Assembly: GCF_004801905.1 (NCBI RefSeq)
Contig: NZ_SSSN01000003.1
Coordinates: 496,001 to 560,000 of the forward strand
Source of the DNA: Orlajensenia flava
GTDB taxonomy: Bacteria > Actinomycetota > Actinomycetes > Actinomycetales > Microbacteriaceae
Direction: 5' to 3'
Length of the DNA: 64,000 nt
Positions 28,932 through 42,275 of this stretch are shown piece after piece (position 1 is the stretch's first letter; each line of letters starts with the position of its first letter). A program made the position numbers and the translations under genes. The notes beneath the pieces were generated by a model. The model saw only the letters and a list, made by a program, of their open reading frames with translations, was not told the DNA's origin and searched no databases.

Positions 28932-30305
28932 GCGGAACAGCGAGATGAACATCGCATCCGTGCCGTGGCGGTGCGGCCACAGCTGGGCGGTGAGGCCGTC
29001 GCCGCCGAAATCCACCTCGTCGAGTGCGACGTCCGCCACTGCCGAGCGCGCATCCAGCTGCTCCACGGCGTCCGGATGCCGCGCTCGAGCCCCTCGGACC
29101 GTGCCGACCGTCTCGCCGAGGTGCGGGGAGCAGGTGACGTATGCCAGGATCCCGCCGGGCTTCAGGGCGTCGACGGCCGAGTCGAACAGTCGTCCCTGCA
29201 GGTCGCCGAGTTCGGCGACGTCGCCGGGGGTCTTGCGCCAGCGCGCCTCCGGGCGGCGACGAAGCGCGCCGAGGCCCGTGCACGGCGCATCGAGCATGAT
29301 GCGGTCGAACGACTCGGGTTGGTTCTCACCCACGGTCGTCCCGTCGAACTCGGTCACGGTCACCTCGCCGGGCACTGCCGCGAGAGCGGACCGGACGAGC
29401 TCCGCCCGTGCGGGAACCAGCTCGTTGGCGGTGAACATGGCTCCCGCGACGCGCGCCTCGGCGGCGAGCAGGGCGGCCTTGCCGCCGGGACCGGCGCACA
29501 GGTCCAGCCAGTGCTCCCCCGCCGCGACGGGTCGTGCCGCGACGAGCGCGAGCGCGGCGAGCTGCGAGCCCTCGTCCTGAACTCGCACCGCTCCCCCCGT
29601 CTCCCGTGTGACCCGGGCCGGGTCGCCTCCGGCCCAGACGCGGCCGTTGGGCGAGAATCGATCGGCTTCGCCAAGGGCGGCGAGCGTTTCGGGTGGAAGG
29701 AGGCCGGTGAGGGCGACGAGGTTGACCCGGGGGGCGACGTTGTCGGCGGCGAGCAGCTCCTCGAGTTCGCTCTCGCGTCCCTCGGCGGCGAGGGCGCTGC
29801 GGAAGGCCCGCACGATCCAGGCGGGGTGCGACCAGCGCAGGGCGAGCTTCTCGTCGGCATCCGTCTCCTCGGCGATGACGGCGTCCTGCCATTCCTGCAG
29901 GCTCGACCGGCCGATGGTGCGCAGCACCCCGTTCGAGAAACCGGCGGCCGACCGTGAACCGTTCTGGCGCACCAGTTCGACGGACTCGTTGACGGCGGCG
30001 TGCGCGGCGACGCGCATCGAGAGCAGCTGATGGGTTCCGAGGCGGAGCGCGTCGAGCACGGGCGCGTCGAGCTCGCCGATCGGACGGCCGGCGGTGAGTT
30101 CGATGACCCGGTCGTAGAAGCCGCGCATCCGGAGGGTGCCGTAGGTCAGTTCGGTGGCGAGGCCCGCGTCGGCCGGTGAGAGTCGAGCCCGCTCGAGCCG
30201 TACGGGCAGAAGCAGGTTGGCGTAGGCGTCGCTGTCACTCACCGCCCGGATGACGTCGAAGGCGATCTGTCGAGCCGGCTGGATCCGGACGGCCGGGGCG
30301 TTCAC
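28923..30305 (-). CDS. rsmB: 16S rRNA m5C967 methyltransferase (RsmB family)
   Basis: A 460-residue SAM-dependent rRNA methyltransferase. An N-terminal NusB-like RNA-binding domain (about 1-140) is followed by the Rossmann domain with SAM motif DLCAGPGGKAALL, motif IV DAPCTGLGALRRRPEARW (Pro-Cys) and catalytic TCSPH. GTG at 30305 overlaps the fmt stop (GTGA), the classic fmt-rsmB pairing. The last codons lie inside the 18-bp repeat array. Confidence 0.94.
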   Translation of the reverse strand: MNAPAVRIQPARQIAFDVIRAVSDSDAYANLLLPVRLERARLSPADAGLATELTYGTLRMRGFYDRVIELTAGRPIGELDAPVLDALRLGTHQLLSMRVAAHAAVNESVELVRQNGSRSAAGFSNGVLRTIGRSSLQEWQDAVIAEETDADEKLALRWSHPAWIVRAFRSALAAEGRESELEELLAADNVAPRVNLVALTGLLPPETLAALGEADRFSPNGRVWAGGDPARVTRETGGAVRVQDEGSQLAALALVAARPVAAGEHWLDLCAGPGGKAALLAAEARVAGAMFTANELVPARAELVRSALAAVPGEVTVTEFDGTTVGENQPESFDRIMLDAPCTGLGALRRRPEARWRKTPGDVAELGDLQGRLFDSAVDALKPGGILAYVTCSPHLGETVGTVRGARARHPDAVEQLDARSAVADVALDEVDFGGDGLTAQLWPHRHGTDAMFISLFRKR

Positions 30306-31243
30306 TCCGCCACCGCCTCGTCGACGGGGACACCGCGCCACCAGTCGGACGCCGCCATGGGCTGCTTACCGGCCGGTTGCACGCGCAGGAGGTGCAGGGC
30401 TCGCGTGGCCGTTCCCGCGAGCACGCGGCGGCCGGCGGCCCGGATGGCGCCGGGGCGCAGCTCGGTCGAGGCATCCGCCGCGTCATCGTCAGAGGGTTCG
30501 ATCGGACGGGCCTCCAACACCTTGACGCGCACTCCGTCGACGGTCGTGAACGCACCCGGCTCGGGGGTGACCGCGCGGATGCGAGCATCCACCGCCTCGA
30601 GGGGCAATGACCAATCGATGCGGGCGTCGTCGAGCGCGAGCTTGGGCGCCAGGGTCACCTCTCCGTCCTGAGGGACGGCGGTAGCTGAGCCGCCGGCCAG
30701 CTCGTCGACCACGCGCGTCAGCAGCGCCGCGCCATCCTCGCTGAGGCCGTGCAGCAAGCTTCCCGCCGTGTCGTGGTCATCGATCGTGCGCTCGACGACG
30801 CCGTAGACGTCACCGGCGTCGAGTTCGGGGACGAGGCGGAACACGGCAGCTCCCGTGGCGCTGTCACCAGCCGCGATCGCACGTTGTACCGGCGAGGCGC
30901 CCCGCCAGCGCGGGAGCAACGAGAAGTGCAGGTTGACCCAGCCGAGCCGGGGCGCGGAGAGAAGGGGCTCACGCACGAGGCCGCCGTAGGCGACCACGAC
31001 GCCGAGGTCGGCGTCCAGCGCCACCAGCCGATCGGTGACGGCTTCGTCGAGACGATTCGCCTTGACGACGTCGAGACCGAGGTCGTCGGCGGCCGCAGCG
31101 ACGGGCGACGGAGTGAGCACGCGTCGGCGCCCGAGCGGTGCGTCTCGGCGCGTCACGACGGCGACGATGTCGTGGCCGGCATCGACGAGGGCATGCAGAG
31201 AAGGGACGGCGACGTCGGGAGTCCCGGCGAATATCAGTCTCAT
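30302..31243 (-). CDS. fmt: Methionyl-tRNA formyltransferase
   Basis: A 313-residue enzyme that formylates initiator Met-tRNA using 10-formyl-THF. Catalytic Asn104, His106 and Asp142 are present with the SLLPRWRGASP signature at 108-118; the C-terminal tRNA-binding OB domain follows at about 205-313. It starts 5 nt after the priA stop and overlaps rsmB by 4 nt. Confidence 0.96.
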   Translation of the reverse strand: MRLIFAGTPDVAVPSLHALVDAGHDIVAVVTRRDAPLGRRRVLTPSPVAAAADDLGLDVVKANRLDEAVTDRLVALDADLGVVVAYGGLVREPLLSAPRLGWVNLHFSLLPRWRGASPVQRAIAAGDSATGAAVFRLVPELDAGDVYGVVERTIDDHDTAGSLLHGLSEDGAALLTRVVDELAGGSATAVPQDGEVTLAPKLALDDARIDWSLPLEAVDARIRAVTPEPGAFTTVDGVRVKVLEARPIEPSDDDAADASTELRPGAIRAAGRRVLAGTATRALHLLRVQPAGKQPMAASDWWRGVPVDEAVAE

Positions 31244-31248
31244 GGGTG

Positions 31249-33243
31249 CTACAGGATCTCCGGGTCGTCGAATCGTACTCTGAGTGTAGGCGTGGAGCGC
31301 CCGCGGGCTGCGGCCGGGCCCTTCCGTCGACGGGTCGCCGCTGCGATGACGGCGGCGCGCAGTTCGCCGGCAGCCGCTGCGCCGGCGGCGTAGTCCAGCC
31401 GCACGATCGCGCGCACCTGTTCGTCACCGGTCGGAACGGGACCGAGCACATCCACGCCCGAGAGGTCCTCGATCGCGGTCATGGCCGCCGCGACTCCGAC
31501 CGGCGTTCCGGTGACGGATGCCACGCGCACAGCGGGCGGGAACCGCAGCTCCCGGCGGTCGTCGAGCTCCGCCTTCGCCCAGGCCGCCTGCCGCCAGCTG
31601 CCGAGGGCATCGGCGACCGGCCCGCTCGCACCCGCGAGAAGCACGGGGGCGCCGGGCGTCGCGAGCGCAGCCGCGTTCGACCACCAGCGCAGGCAGTCCT
31701 CCCCGACGCGCAGTGACTCGCGCGAGAGCATCCGCTCGCCGTCGAGCAGGACCACCGCTCGGTAGCCGCCCACGGCGATCGGCTCGGCGCCTCGGGTCGC
31801 GATGACGAGCGCGGGGGTCGCCGGCACCTGCAGCACGGTGTGGTCGCCGTCGGCGATGATGATGCGGACGCCGGGAAACGCCCGTCCGAGCTCCTCGGCC
31901 GTGCGCGCCGATCCGACGGCGCCCGACCGCATCCGTGTTCCGCCGCAGTTGTCGCAGTGCCAGTCCGTCGCCAGCGCCCCGCACACCCGGCACGACGGGG
32001 CGGCACCCGCGCGCGGGATGCCGAGCGGTCCGTGGCAGCGCGCGCAGTGCGCGGCCTGGCCGCACGACGCGCAGGCCAACCACGGTGCGTAGCCGGGGCT
32101 GGCGACCTGGAGCAGCACCGGTCCCTTCGCGAGGGCATCCCGGGCGGTGCGCCACGCCGTGGAGGGGATGCGTGCGGCGCGCGCGGCTGGTTCGTCGTCA
32201 GACTGGCGTGCGGTCGGCACCACCTTCGGTCGACCCGAGCGGGGCGGCTCGACCGAGTCGAGCCAGCCGATCTCGACGAGTCGCTGCGCTTCGACACTGC
32301 GCGTGTTGCCGAGCAGCACGAGACTCGAGCCCTCGTTCTCCTGCCGCACGAGGGCGGCATCCCGGGCATGCACATAAGGCGCGAGCGGCTCAGCGTAGAG
32401 CGGATCGCCGTCGTCCCAGATGGCGATGAGGCCCGGCTCCGTCACCGGGGCGTAGACGGCCGAGCGGTTGCCGATGGCGACCACCGGGGCCGGCTCGAGG
32501 CAGCGCAGGTAGGCGGCATAACGCTCGGCGTCCGGCCTGCGGGCGTCGAGCAGGGCGATTGATGCCGGCGGGAGGAGCACGGCGACCGCCGCCTCGAGTT
32601 GCGCCTGGTCGCGGAAGTCGGGCACCAGCAGCACCGCGCTCCGGCCGGCCGCGATGGTCGCCGCGGCGAGTTCGGCCAGGGTGATCGCCCAGTGCCCGAC
32701 CTCCGCGCCGCCGGGCAGCCGAACCGTGCGCGGAATCGCCGACACAGCGAGACGCTCGCCCCGAGCGAGGCGCTCGAGGGTGCCATCGGGGTATCCGGTC
32801 AGCGCCGGCGCGTCGACCGTCTCGGGCACACCCCGTTCAGCAGCCAGCCAGCGGTTCTCCACCCGGGCCTGCCGGGGTGGGATGGCGACACGCAGCACGT
32901 CGCCGGCGCTGCCGGCCGCACGGTCGGCGAGTTGGCGCGCGAGCCGCCAGAGGTCCGGCGGCAGCACGGGCGCCAGCGAGACGACCCGTTCGAGCTCGGC
33001 GAGTCGGCCGCCGAACTCGCTGTCGCCGGGCGTGACGAGCTCGACGACGTAGCCCGACACGGTGCGCCCCCCGAACGGCACGCGCACACGCACGCCCGGG
33101 ACGAGGCCCTTTGCGAGGGCTGCCGGTACCGCGTAGTCGAACAGGCGGTCGAGCTGAGGCAGGGGCGAATCGATCGTGACACGGGCGATGGATGTCGGCG
33201 CCTCGGGTGCATCCGGGGTGGCCGGCGCCTCCGCATCGCCCAT
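31249..33243 (-). CDS. priA: Primosomal protein N' (PriA), helicase motifs degenerate
   Basis: A 664-residue replication-restart protein of actinobacterial type. The N-terminal 3'-end-binding domain and the Cys-rich zinc region (CASCGQAAHCARC, CRVCG, CDNCGG) are kept. Walker A (GxGKT) is missing at the expected site, where the sequence reads LAAATIAAGRSAVLLVPD, and the DEAH box is replaced by IWDDGD. It therefore probably binds forks but does not unwind DNA, as noted for other actinobacterial PriA proteins. ATG at 33243 has AGGAG 5-9 nt upstream, overlapping the metK stop. Confidence 0.9.
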   Translation of the reverse strand: MGDAEAPATPDAPEAPTSIARVTIDSPLPQLDRLFDYAVPAALAKGLVPGVRVRVPFGGRTVSGYVVELVTPGDSEFGGRLAELERVVSLAPVLPPDLWRLARQLADRAAGSAGDVLRVAIPPRQARVENRWLAAERGVPETVDAPALTGYPDGTLERLARGERLAVSAIPRTVRLPGGAEVGHWAITLAELAAATIAAGRSAVLLVPDFRDQAQLEAAVAVLLPPASIALLDARRPDAERYAAYLRCLEPAPVVAIGNRSAVYAPVTEPGLIAIWDDGDPLYAEPLAPYVHARDAALVRQENEGSSLVLLGNTRSVEAQRLVEIGWLDSVEPPRSGRPKVVPTARQSDDEPAARAARIPSTAWRTARDALAKGPVLLQVASPGYAPWLACASCGQAAHCARCHGPLGIPRAGAAPSCRVCGALATDWHCDNCGGTRMRSGAVGSARTAEELGRAFPGVRIIIADGDHTVLQVPATPALVIATRGAEPIAVGGYRAVVLLDGERMLSRESLRVGEDCLRWWSNAAALATPGAPVLLAGASGPVADALGSWRQAAWAKAELDDRRELRFPPAVRVASVTGTPVGVAAAMTAIEDLSGVDVLGPVPTGDEQVRAIVRLDYAAGAAAAGELRAAVIAAATRRRKGPAAARGRSTPTLRVRFDDPEIL

Positions 33244-33251
33244 GTGCGCTC

Positions 33252-34445
33252 CTACAGGCTGGCCGCGCTGCGGAGGTCGTCGACGCGGTCCGTGCGCTCC
33301 CAGGTGAAGTCGGGCAACTCTCGGCCGAAGTGACCATAGGTCGCCGTCTTGGCGTAGATCGGGCGCAGCAGGTCGAGGTCGCGGATGATCGCCGCGGGCC
33401 GCAGGTCGAACACCTCGCGGATGGCGCGGGTGATGTCCGCGTCGGGCAGGTGCCCGGTGCCGAAGGTCTCGACGTAGAGCCCGACGGGCGCCGCCTTGCC
33501 GATGGCGTAGGCGATCTGCACCTCGAGACGATCGGCGAATCCGGCGGCCACGGCGTTCTTGGCGACCCATCGCATCGCATAGGCCGCCGACCGGTCGACC
33601 TTCGACGGGTCCTTCCCGCTGAACGCTCCGCCGCCGTGACGGGAGGCGCCGCCGTAGGTGTCGATGATGATCTTGCGTCCGGTGAGACCGGCGTCGCCCT
33701 GCGGGCCGCCGATCTCGAACCGACCCGTGGGGTTGATCAGCACGTTGAGGTCATCGAGGCCGAGGTCCACCGATTCGAGGACGGGGCGGATGACGAGCTC
33801 CTCGACCTCGGCCCGGAGCTTCTCCGTGCTGACGAGTGGCGAGTGCTGGGTCGAGAGCACGACGGTCTCGATGGTGCGGGGCACGCTGCCCTCGTAGCCG
33901 ACCGTCACCTGCGTCTTGCCGTCGGGACGGAGGTAGTCCACCAGCCCCTCCTTGCGCACCTGGGCAAGCCGCTCGGACAAGCGGTGGGCGACCCAGATCG
34001 GCAGCGGCATCAGCTGGGGCGTCTCGGTGGTCGCATAGCCGAACATGATGCCCTGGTCGCCGGCGCCCTGACGGTCGAGGTCGTCGACGCTGGACTGCTC
34101 GCGACTCTCGTAGGCCGCGTCGACGCCTTGGGCGATGTCGGGCGACTGCGAGCCGATCGAGATGGAGACGCCGCACGAGCGCCCGTCGAACCAGACGTCG
34201 GATGAGGTGTAGCCGATGCCCGTGATCACGTTGCGCACGATCGCCGGGATCTCGACGTAGCCCGACGTGGTCACCTCGCCGGCGACGTGCACGAGGCCCG
34301 TCGTGACGAGTGTCTCGACGGCGACCCGGGAGTTGGGGTCGACGGAGAGGAGGGCGTCGAGGATGGAGTCCGAGACCTGGTCGCAGATCTTGTCGGGATG
34401 CCCTTCCGTGACGGATTCGGACGTGAACAGGCGAAGGTCGCTCAT
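33252..34445 (-). CDS. metK: S-adenosylmethionine synthetase
   Basis: A 397-residue enzyme making SAM from methionine and ATP. GHPDK (15-19), the ATP-binding GDAGLTGRK region and the signature [16 protein letters not shown] are intact. It supplies SAM for rRNA methylation and more. It follows coaBC by 67 nt; a weak GGGGCACC precedes the ATG. I see no SAM riboswitch in the gap. Confidence 0.97.
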   Translation of the reverse strand: MSDLRLFTSESVTEGHPDKICDQVSDSILDALLSVDPNSRVAVETLVTTGLVHVAGEVTTSGYVEIPAIVRNVITGIGYTSSDVWFDGRSCGVSISIGSQSPDIAQGVDAAYESREQSSVDDLDRQGAGDQGIMFGYATTETPQLMPLPIWVAHRLSERLAQVRKEGLVDYLRPDGKTQVTVGYEGSVPRTIETVVLSTQHSPLVSTEKLRAEVEELVIRPVLESVDLGLDDLNVLINPTGRFEIGGPQGDAGLTGRKIIIDTYGGASRHGGGAFSGKDPSKVDRSAAYAMRWVAKNAVAAGFADRLEVQIAYAIGKAAPVGLYVETFGTGHLPDADITRAIREVFDLRPAAIIRDLDLLRPIYAKTATYGHFGRELPDFTWERTDRVDDLRSAASL

Positions 34446-34512
34446 GGTGCCCCGTTTCTTGTGTGACGAGCGTCATGGTTCGGCAGCCGCATCCGATGCG
34501 ACGGCCTCGGGC

Positions 34513-35724
34513 TCAGTCGAGCGCGAGGATGGCGTCGAGAATGCGGTCGGCCACCGACGTCTTGCTGCCGGAGGCCTCGCTCACTATATCTCCGGAGCGA
34601 TTCACCACGACCACGTCGTTGCCGTCTGTGGCGAATCCCTGCGCCCAGCCCACCCTGTTGATGACGAGCAGGTCGGCGCCCTTGCGGGCGATCTTGTCCC
34701 GCCCGATCGCGAGCAGCGCATCGCGGTCGGCCTCGGTCTCCGCGGCGAAGCCCACGATCACCTGTCCGTCGCGGCGCGCGGCCGCTAGTCCCGCCAGGAC
34801 ATCGGGGTTCTTGACGAGCACCAGCTCGAGCGTCTCGCCCTGCTGGTCCTTCTTGATCTTGGCGTCTCGCACCTGGTCGGGCCGGTAATCGGCGACCGCG
34901 GCCGCCATGACGACGATGTCGGCGGATGCCGCAGCATCCGTCATCGCGGCCTCCAGCTCGAGGGCGGTCCCCGTCTCGACGAGGCTCACCCCGTCGGGGG
35001 CGGCCACCTCGAGGTGCGCGGCGACGAGCGTGACCGCAGCGCCGCGAGCGGCAGCAGCGGCCGCGATCGCGACGCCCTGCTTGCCGCTCGAGCGGTTGCC
35101 GAGAAAGCGCACCGGGTCGAGCGGCTCGCGCGTTCCCCCGGCGCTGACCACCACGCGACGACCGGCCAGGTCACCGGATGCGCCCCGCTTCGCGGTGGCA
35201 TATGCGGCGAGGGCGGCCTCGACGATCACGTCGGGCTCCTCCATGCGACCGGGGCCCGAATCCTTCCCCGTGAGCTGGCCGACGGCCGGTCCGACGACGA
35301 CGACCCCCCGACGCCGGAGCGTGGCGATGTTCTCGACCGTCGCCGGGTTCTGCCACATCTCGGTGTGCATGGCCGGCGCGATGACCAGAGGGGCTGTGCT
35401 GGCGAGGATGGTGTTGCCGAGCAGGTCGTCCGCGAGGCCCGCGCTGATCTTCGCGATCGTGTTGGCGGTGGCCGGAGCGATGACGATGAGGTCCGCCGCC
35501 TGACCGAGCGCGACGTGGCGCACCTCGGCGACACCCTCGTAGAGGTCGGTGTTCACCTCGTTGCGGCTGATCGCCTCGAGGGTGGGGCGGCCGACGAAGC
35601 GGAGGGCCGCATCGGTGGCGACGACATGGACGGAATGGCCCTGCAGCACGAGTGCGCGCACCACGTTGACCGCCTTGTACGCGGCGATCCCCCCGGCGAT
35701 TCCGACGACGACGTTCAGTGCCAT
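34513..35724 (-). CDS. coaBC: Bifunctional phosphopantothenoylcysteine decarboxylase/synthetase
   Basis: A 403-residue bifunctional enzyme for two steps of coenzyme A synthesis. The N-terminal CoaC flavoprotein domain (about 1-185) has the active-site His in VRHVALGQ, the APATANT FMN loop and PAMHTEMW. The C-terminal CoaB domain has SAGGTREPLDPVRFLGNRSS and the KIKKD substrate loop. In CoaC the PxMNxxMW motif shows His for Asn, which I believe is usual in this lineage. ATG at 35724 lies 10 nt after rpoZ without a clear ribosome binding site. Confidence 0.95.
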   Translation of the reverse strand: MALNVVVGIAGGIAAYKAVNVVRALVLQGHSVHVVATDAALRFVGRPTLEAISRNEVNTDLYEGVAEVRHVALGQAADLIVIAPATANTIAKISAGLADDLLGNTILASTAPLVIAPAMHTEMWQNPATVENIATLRRRGVVVVGPAVGQLTGKDSGPGRMEEPDVIVEAALAAYATAKRGASGDLAGRRVVVSAGGTREPLDPVRFLGNRSSGKQGVAIAAAAAARGAAVTLVAAHLEVAAPDGVSLVETGTALELEAAMTDAAASADIVVMAAAVADYRPDQVRDAKIKKDQQGETLELVLVKNPDVLAGLAAARRDGQVIVGFAAETEADRDALLAIGRDKIARKGADLLVINRVGWAQGFATDGNDVVVVNRSGDIVSEASGSKTSVADRILDAILALD

Positions 35725-35734
35725 CGGACGATCG

Positions 35735-35992
35735 TCACTCGGCGATCGGCTTGATCTCGAGCTTGTCCTCGTTGATCTCGTGCATCGCCACGGAGAGCGG
35801 TTTGTCATCGATGTTCGAGTCGACCAGAGGGCCGACGTTGTCGAACAGGCTGCCGTCGTGGAGGTCGGCGTAGTAGTCGTTGATCTGCCGGGCGCGCTTG
35901 GACGCGAAGATGACGAGCTGGTACTTCGAGTCGACCTTCGAGAGGAGGTCGTCGATGGGCGGGTCGATGATGCCGGTGAGCTTGTCAGCCAT
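35735..35992 (-). CDS. rpoZ: RNA polymerase omega subunit
   Basis: An 85-residue omega subunit that helps assemble beta' and mediates ppGpp effects in some bacteria. The N-terminal [20 protein letters not shown] and the core [12 protein letters not shown] are characteristic. AAGGAG stands 9 nt before the ATG. It lies between gmk and coaBC, the order conserved in actinobacteria. Confidence 0.95.
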   Translation of the reverse strand: MADKLTGIIDPPIDDLLSKVDSKYQLVIFASKRARQINDYYADLHDGSLFDNVGPLVDSNIDDKPLSVAMHEINEDKLEIKPIAE

Positions 35993-36033
35993 GAAGGGGT
36001 TCTCCTTGAAGTGCGGGATGAAGGCGCGCGCAA

Positions 36034-36942
36034 TCAGCGCCGAGCCTTCCGAGTCTGCATCAAGTCTACGACCTCTTGAGCGGCGGCCCCCACGTCGCCG
36101 TTGACGACCTCGTGATCGAACTCGTCCACGGCGGCCAACTCGACCTTCGCGGTGGCCAGGCGACGCTGCTGTTCGGCGTTGTCCTCGGTGCCGCGGCCGA
36201 CCAAGCGGCGCACGAGCTCCTCCCAGCTCGGCGGCTGCAGGAAGACCAGGGTCGCCTCGGGCATCTCGCGGCGCACCGCCCGCGCTCCCTGGATGTCGAT
36301 CTCGAGCAGCACGCTGTTGCCGTCGGCCAGCGCCGTCTCGACCGGCTCACGCGGAGTGCCGTAGCGATGGGCGTTGTGGACGGTCGCGTGCTCGAGGAGC
36401 TCGCCCGCCTCGATCATCCGATCGAACTCGGCGTCGTCCACGAAGTAGTAGCTCACGCCCTCCACCTCTCCCGGGCGCGGGGCGCGGGTCGTGGCCGAGA
36501 CGGACAGGGCGACGCCGGGGTGGTTGTCGCGGATGTGGGCGGCGACGGTGCCCTTGCCGACGGCGGTGGGGCCGGCCAGCACGACGAGTCGATTGGACGC
36601 ACCCCGCTGCGCGGCCAGGCGGTCGATGAGGAACCCGCGCAGGCGACGGCGCTGGTGCCGACCGAGGCCGCCGAGACGTTTGGCCGGCGAGATGCCGAGG
36701 TCGTGGATGAAGCGGTGCATCTTGGTCACACCGATGGACGGGATGGCGGTGAGGAACTCGGTGACTCGGATGCCACCCTCCACACTCGACGGCTCGTCAC
36801 CGGCGATGCGCATGACATCGAGCGGACTGCGCTCTCCCGACGCGATCTCGGCCTTGACGGCGGCTCGAGCCCTTCGCGCGGCCACGGCTGCGCGCGATGC
36901 CGCTACCCGGTCCACCTCGGGCGGTGTGCCGTACTCAGCCAC
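36034..36942 (-). CDS. gmk: Actinobacterial integration host factor (MihF) fused to guanylate kinase
   Basis: One 302-residue reading frame combining two proteins usually encoded separately. Residues about 1-112 match actinobacterial IHF: a helical basic N-terminus, [20 protein letters not shown], and the DNA-binding [20 protein letters not shown]. Residues about 118-302 are guanylate kinase, with P-loop GPTAVGKGT (124-132; the usual form is GPSGVGKGT), [20 protein letters not shown] and LLEIDIQGA. No stop or good internal start separates them. GTG at 36942 lies within the pyrF end (8-nt GTGGCTGA overlap) with GGAGAAG before it. It should both compact or bend DNA and phosphorylate GMP, unless cleaved. 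Confidence 0.9.
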   Translation of the reverse strand: MAEYGTPPEVDRVAASRAAVAARRARAAVKAEIASGERSPLDVMRIAGDEPSSVEGGIRVTEFLTAIPSIGVTKMHRFIHDLGISPAKRLGGLGRHQRRRLRGFLIDRLAAQRGASNRLVVLAGPTAVGKGTVAAHIRDNHPGVALSVSATTRAPRPGEVEGVSYYFVDDAEFDRMIEAGELLEHATVHNAHRYGTPREPVETALADGNSVLLEIDIQGARAVRREMPEATLVFLQPPSWEELVRRLVGRGTEDNAEQQRRLATAKVELAAVDEFDHEVVNGDVGAAAQEVVDLMQTRKARR

Positions 36943-37782
36943 GATGCTTCTCCACTTCCTCCGATCGACGGGAGATCGCGTCAGCGAGTCCGTCGGGCCC
37001 AGCCTCCAGTATGCTGCGTGATTCCGACACGATGAGGCCGGTCGAGAGAGATCCGAAGATCCGACGCTGGTCGGCGACGTCGGCGCCCTGGTGGCCGAAC
37101 CCCGGAGCAAGCACGGGCAGCGCATTGTGCGGTTGATCGGCGTCGATGTCGATACCGAAGGTGCGAGGGTCGATGGTGGCGCCGATCACCGCTCCCGCCG
37201 ACCCGAAGCGCGCAGGCTCCTGGCCGGCGTTCCAGGCCGTGAGCTGGTCGATCACGTCGGCGGCGACCGTGGTGTCGGCCTCGGGAAGCCGCGCCAACTG
37301 AACTCGCGCCGCCTCGGGGTTCGAGGTGGCCGCGAGAACGAAGACGCCCTTCCCGTTCTCGGCGGCATATGCGAGTGTCCCGCGCAGCGATCCGACGCCG
37401 AGGTACGGGCTCAGTGTCACGGCATCGGCCTCCAGTGGCGACCGCGGACGCAACCACGCCTCACCGTAGGCGTCCAAGGTCGATCCGATGTCGCCGCGCT
37501 TGGCGTCGGCGATCACGACGAGCCCTGCCGACCGCGCCTCGGCGAGTACCCGCTCGAGGGCGGCGAAGCCGGCGGATCCATGGCGCTCGAAGAAGGAGAC
37601 CTGCGGCTTGACGATGCCGGCGAGGCCGTGCGCCGCGTCGACGACGCGCAGGCCGAACTCGCGGGCACCGGTCGGCGAGTCGTCCAGCCCCCACTTCGCG
37701 AGCAGCCAGCTGTGCGGGTCGATGCCGACGCAGAGGTGGCCGAAGCGGTCGAAGGCGAGTCCGAGCCGGTCGCCGAACGCGA

Positions 37783-37786
<4 letters not shown>
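36935..37786 (-). CDS. pyrF: Orotidine 5'-phosphate decarboxylase (actinobacterial type)
   Basis: A 283-residue last enzyme of UMP synthesis. Catalytic Asp94, Lys96 and Asp99 are in [10 protein letters not shown]. It is the longer group II form typical of actinobacteria rather than the short E. coli form. ATG overlaps the carB stop (ATGA), and the 3' end overlaps gmk by 8 nt. Confidence 0.96.
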
Positions 37787-41069
<3,283 letters not shown>

Positions 41070-41070
<1 letters not shown>

Positions 41071-42275
41071 CAGTGGTCGTCCTCCTGGACGTCGGTCTCT
41101 GGGTCTCGATACGCGGCTTCGCTGCTACTCGACCTGCTCCGCTGGTTCTGGCGAACCATCTCCGCAAATCGGTCGAACAGGTAGTTGGCGTCGTGCGGGC
41201 CGGCCGCCGACTCGGGGTGGTACTGCACGCTGAAGGCGGGGATGTCGAGGCAGTTGAGACCCTCGACGACGTTGTCGTTGAGGTCGTAGTGGCTCACCTC
41301 GACCCGGCCGAAGCCCTCGCTCGACTCGCTGACCTCGTCGATGGGCGCGTCCACAGCGAAGCCATGATTGTGCGCGGTGATCTCGACGCGACCCGTCGCG
41401 CGATCGAGCACCGGCTGGTTGATGCCGCGGTGGCCGAACGGCAGCTTGTAGGTGCCGTAGCCGAGGGCGCGGCCGAGTAGCTGATTGCCGAAGCAGATGC
41501 CGAAGTAGGGCACATCGGCACGCAGCACCGTGCGCAGGATGTCGACGTGGTCATCGGATGCCGCCGGGTCGCCCGGACCGTTGGAGTAGAACAGCGCGCT
41601 CGGCTCCAGCGCCAGGATCTCCTCGGCCGTCACCGTCTGCGGCAGGACGATGACGTCGAAGCCGCGCCCGGCGAGGTGATTCAACGTGCTGGTCTTGACG
41701 CCGAGGTCGAGGACCGCCACGCTGCCGATGCGCTCCCCGACGGCCGACACGGTGTAGCGCTCGGGGGTGGAGACCGCGCCGGAGAGGTTCTGGCCGCTCA
41801 TCTCGGCGCCTTGGCGCACGATGTCGAGCTGCTCGGCCTCGCTGAGCTCGGCATCCGCTCCGCTGAAGATGCCCGCCCGCATCGCGCCGGCCGATCGTAG
41901 GTGGCGGGTGATGGCACGGGTGTCGATGCCGCTGATACCCACCACACCCGAAGCAACCAGGTCGTCGTCGAGGCTGCGCTGCGCACGGAAGTTCGACACC
42001 ACCCGGGAGGGGTCGCGCACCACGAACCCGGCGACCCAGATCTTCGAGGACTCCATGTCCTCGTCGTTGGCGCCCGTGTTGCCGATGTGAGGCGCGGTCA
42101 TGAGGACGATCTGGCCGGCATAGCTCGGGTCGGTCAGCGTCTCCTGGTACCCGGTCATGCCGGTGGCGAAGACGGCCTCTCCGAGGGTGCGTCCCTCGGC
42201 TCCGTATGCACGGCCGCGGTAGCGGTTGCCGTCCTCGAGGACGAGCACGGCGGGGCGGGGAATCGCGGCGGGCAT
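41070..42275 (-). CDS. carA: Carbamoyl-phosphate synthase small chain
   Basis: A 401-residue glutamine amidotransferase subunit feeding ammonia to CarB. The N-terminal domain is followed by a class I GATase with nucleophile Cys in [14 protein letters not shown] and His/Glu in [10 protein letters not shown]. The last about 22 residues (from [16 protein letters not shown] on) do not look like CarA: they are encoded by an REP-like imperfect palindrome, so the natural end has been replaced. ATG at 42275 shares a base with the preceding stop (TGATG). Confidence 0.96.
41102..41134. repeat. REP-like imperfect palindrome inside the carA 3' end
   Basis: GGTCTCGATACGC at 41102-41114 and GCTACTCGACC at 41124-41134 form an imperfect palindrome with a GGCTTCGCT middle. 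I recall closely similar elements (GGTCTCGATACGC...GCTACTCGACC) as dispersed intergenic repeats of Microbacteriaceae. Here it is translated on the minus strand as part of the carA tail. The arms are read directly; family membership is recollection. Confidence 0.6.

Noticed and set aside
34446..34512. SAM riboswitch before metK
   Set aside because: Only 67 nt and no conserved paired elements of a known class.
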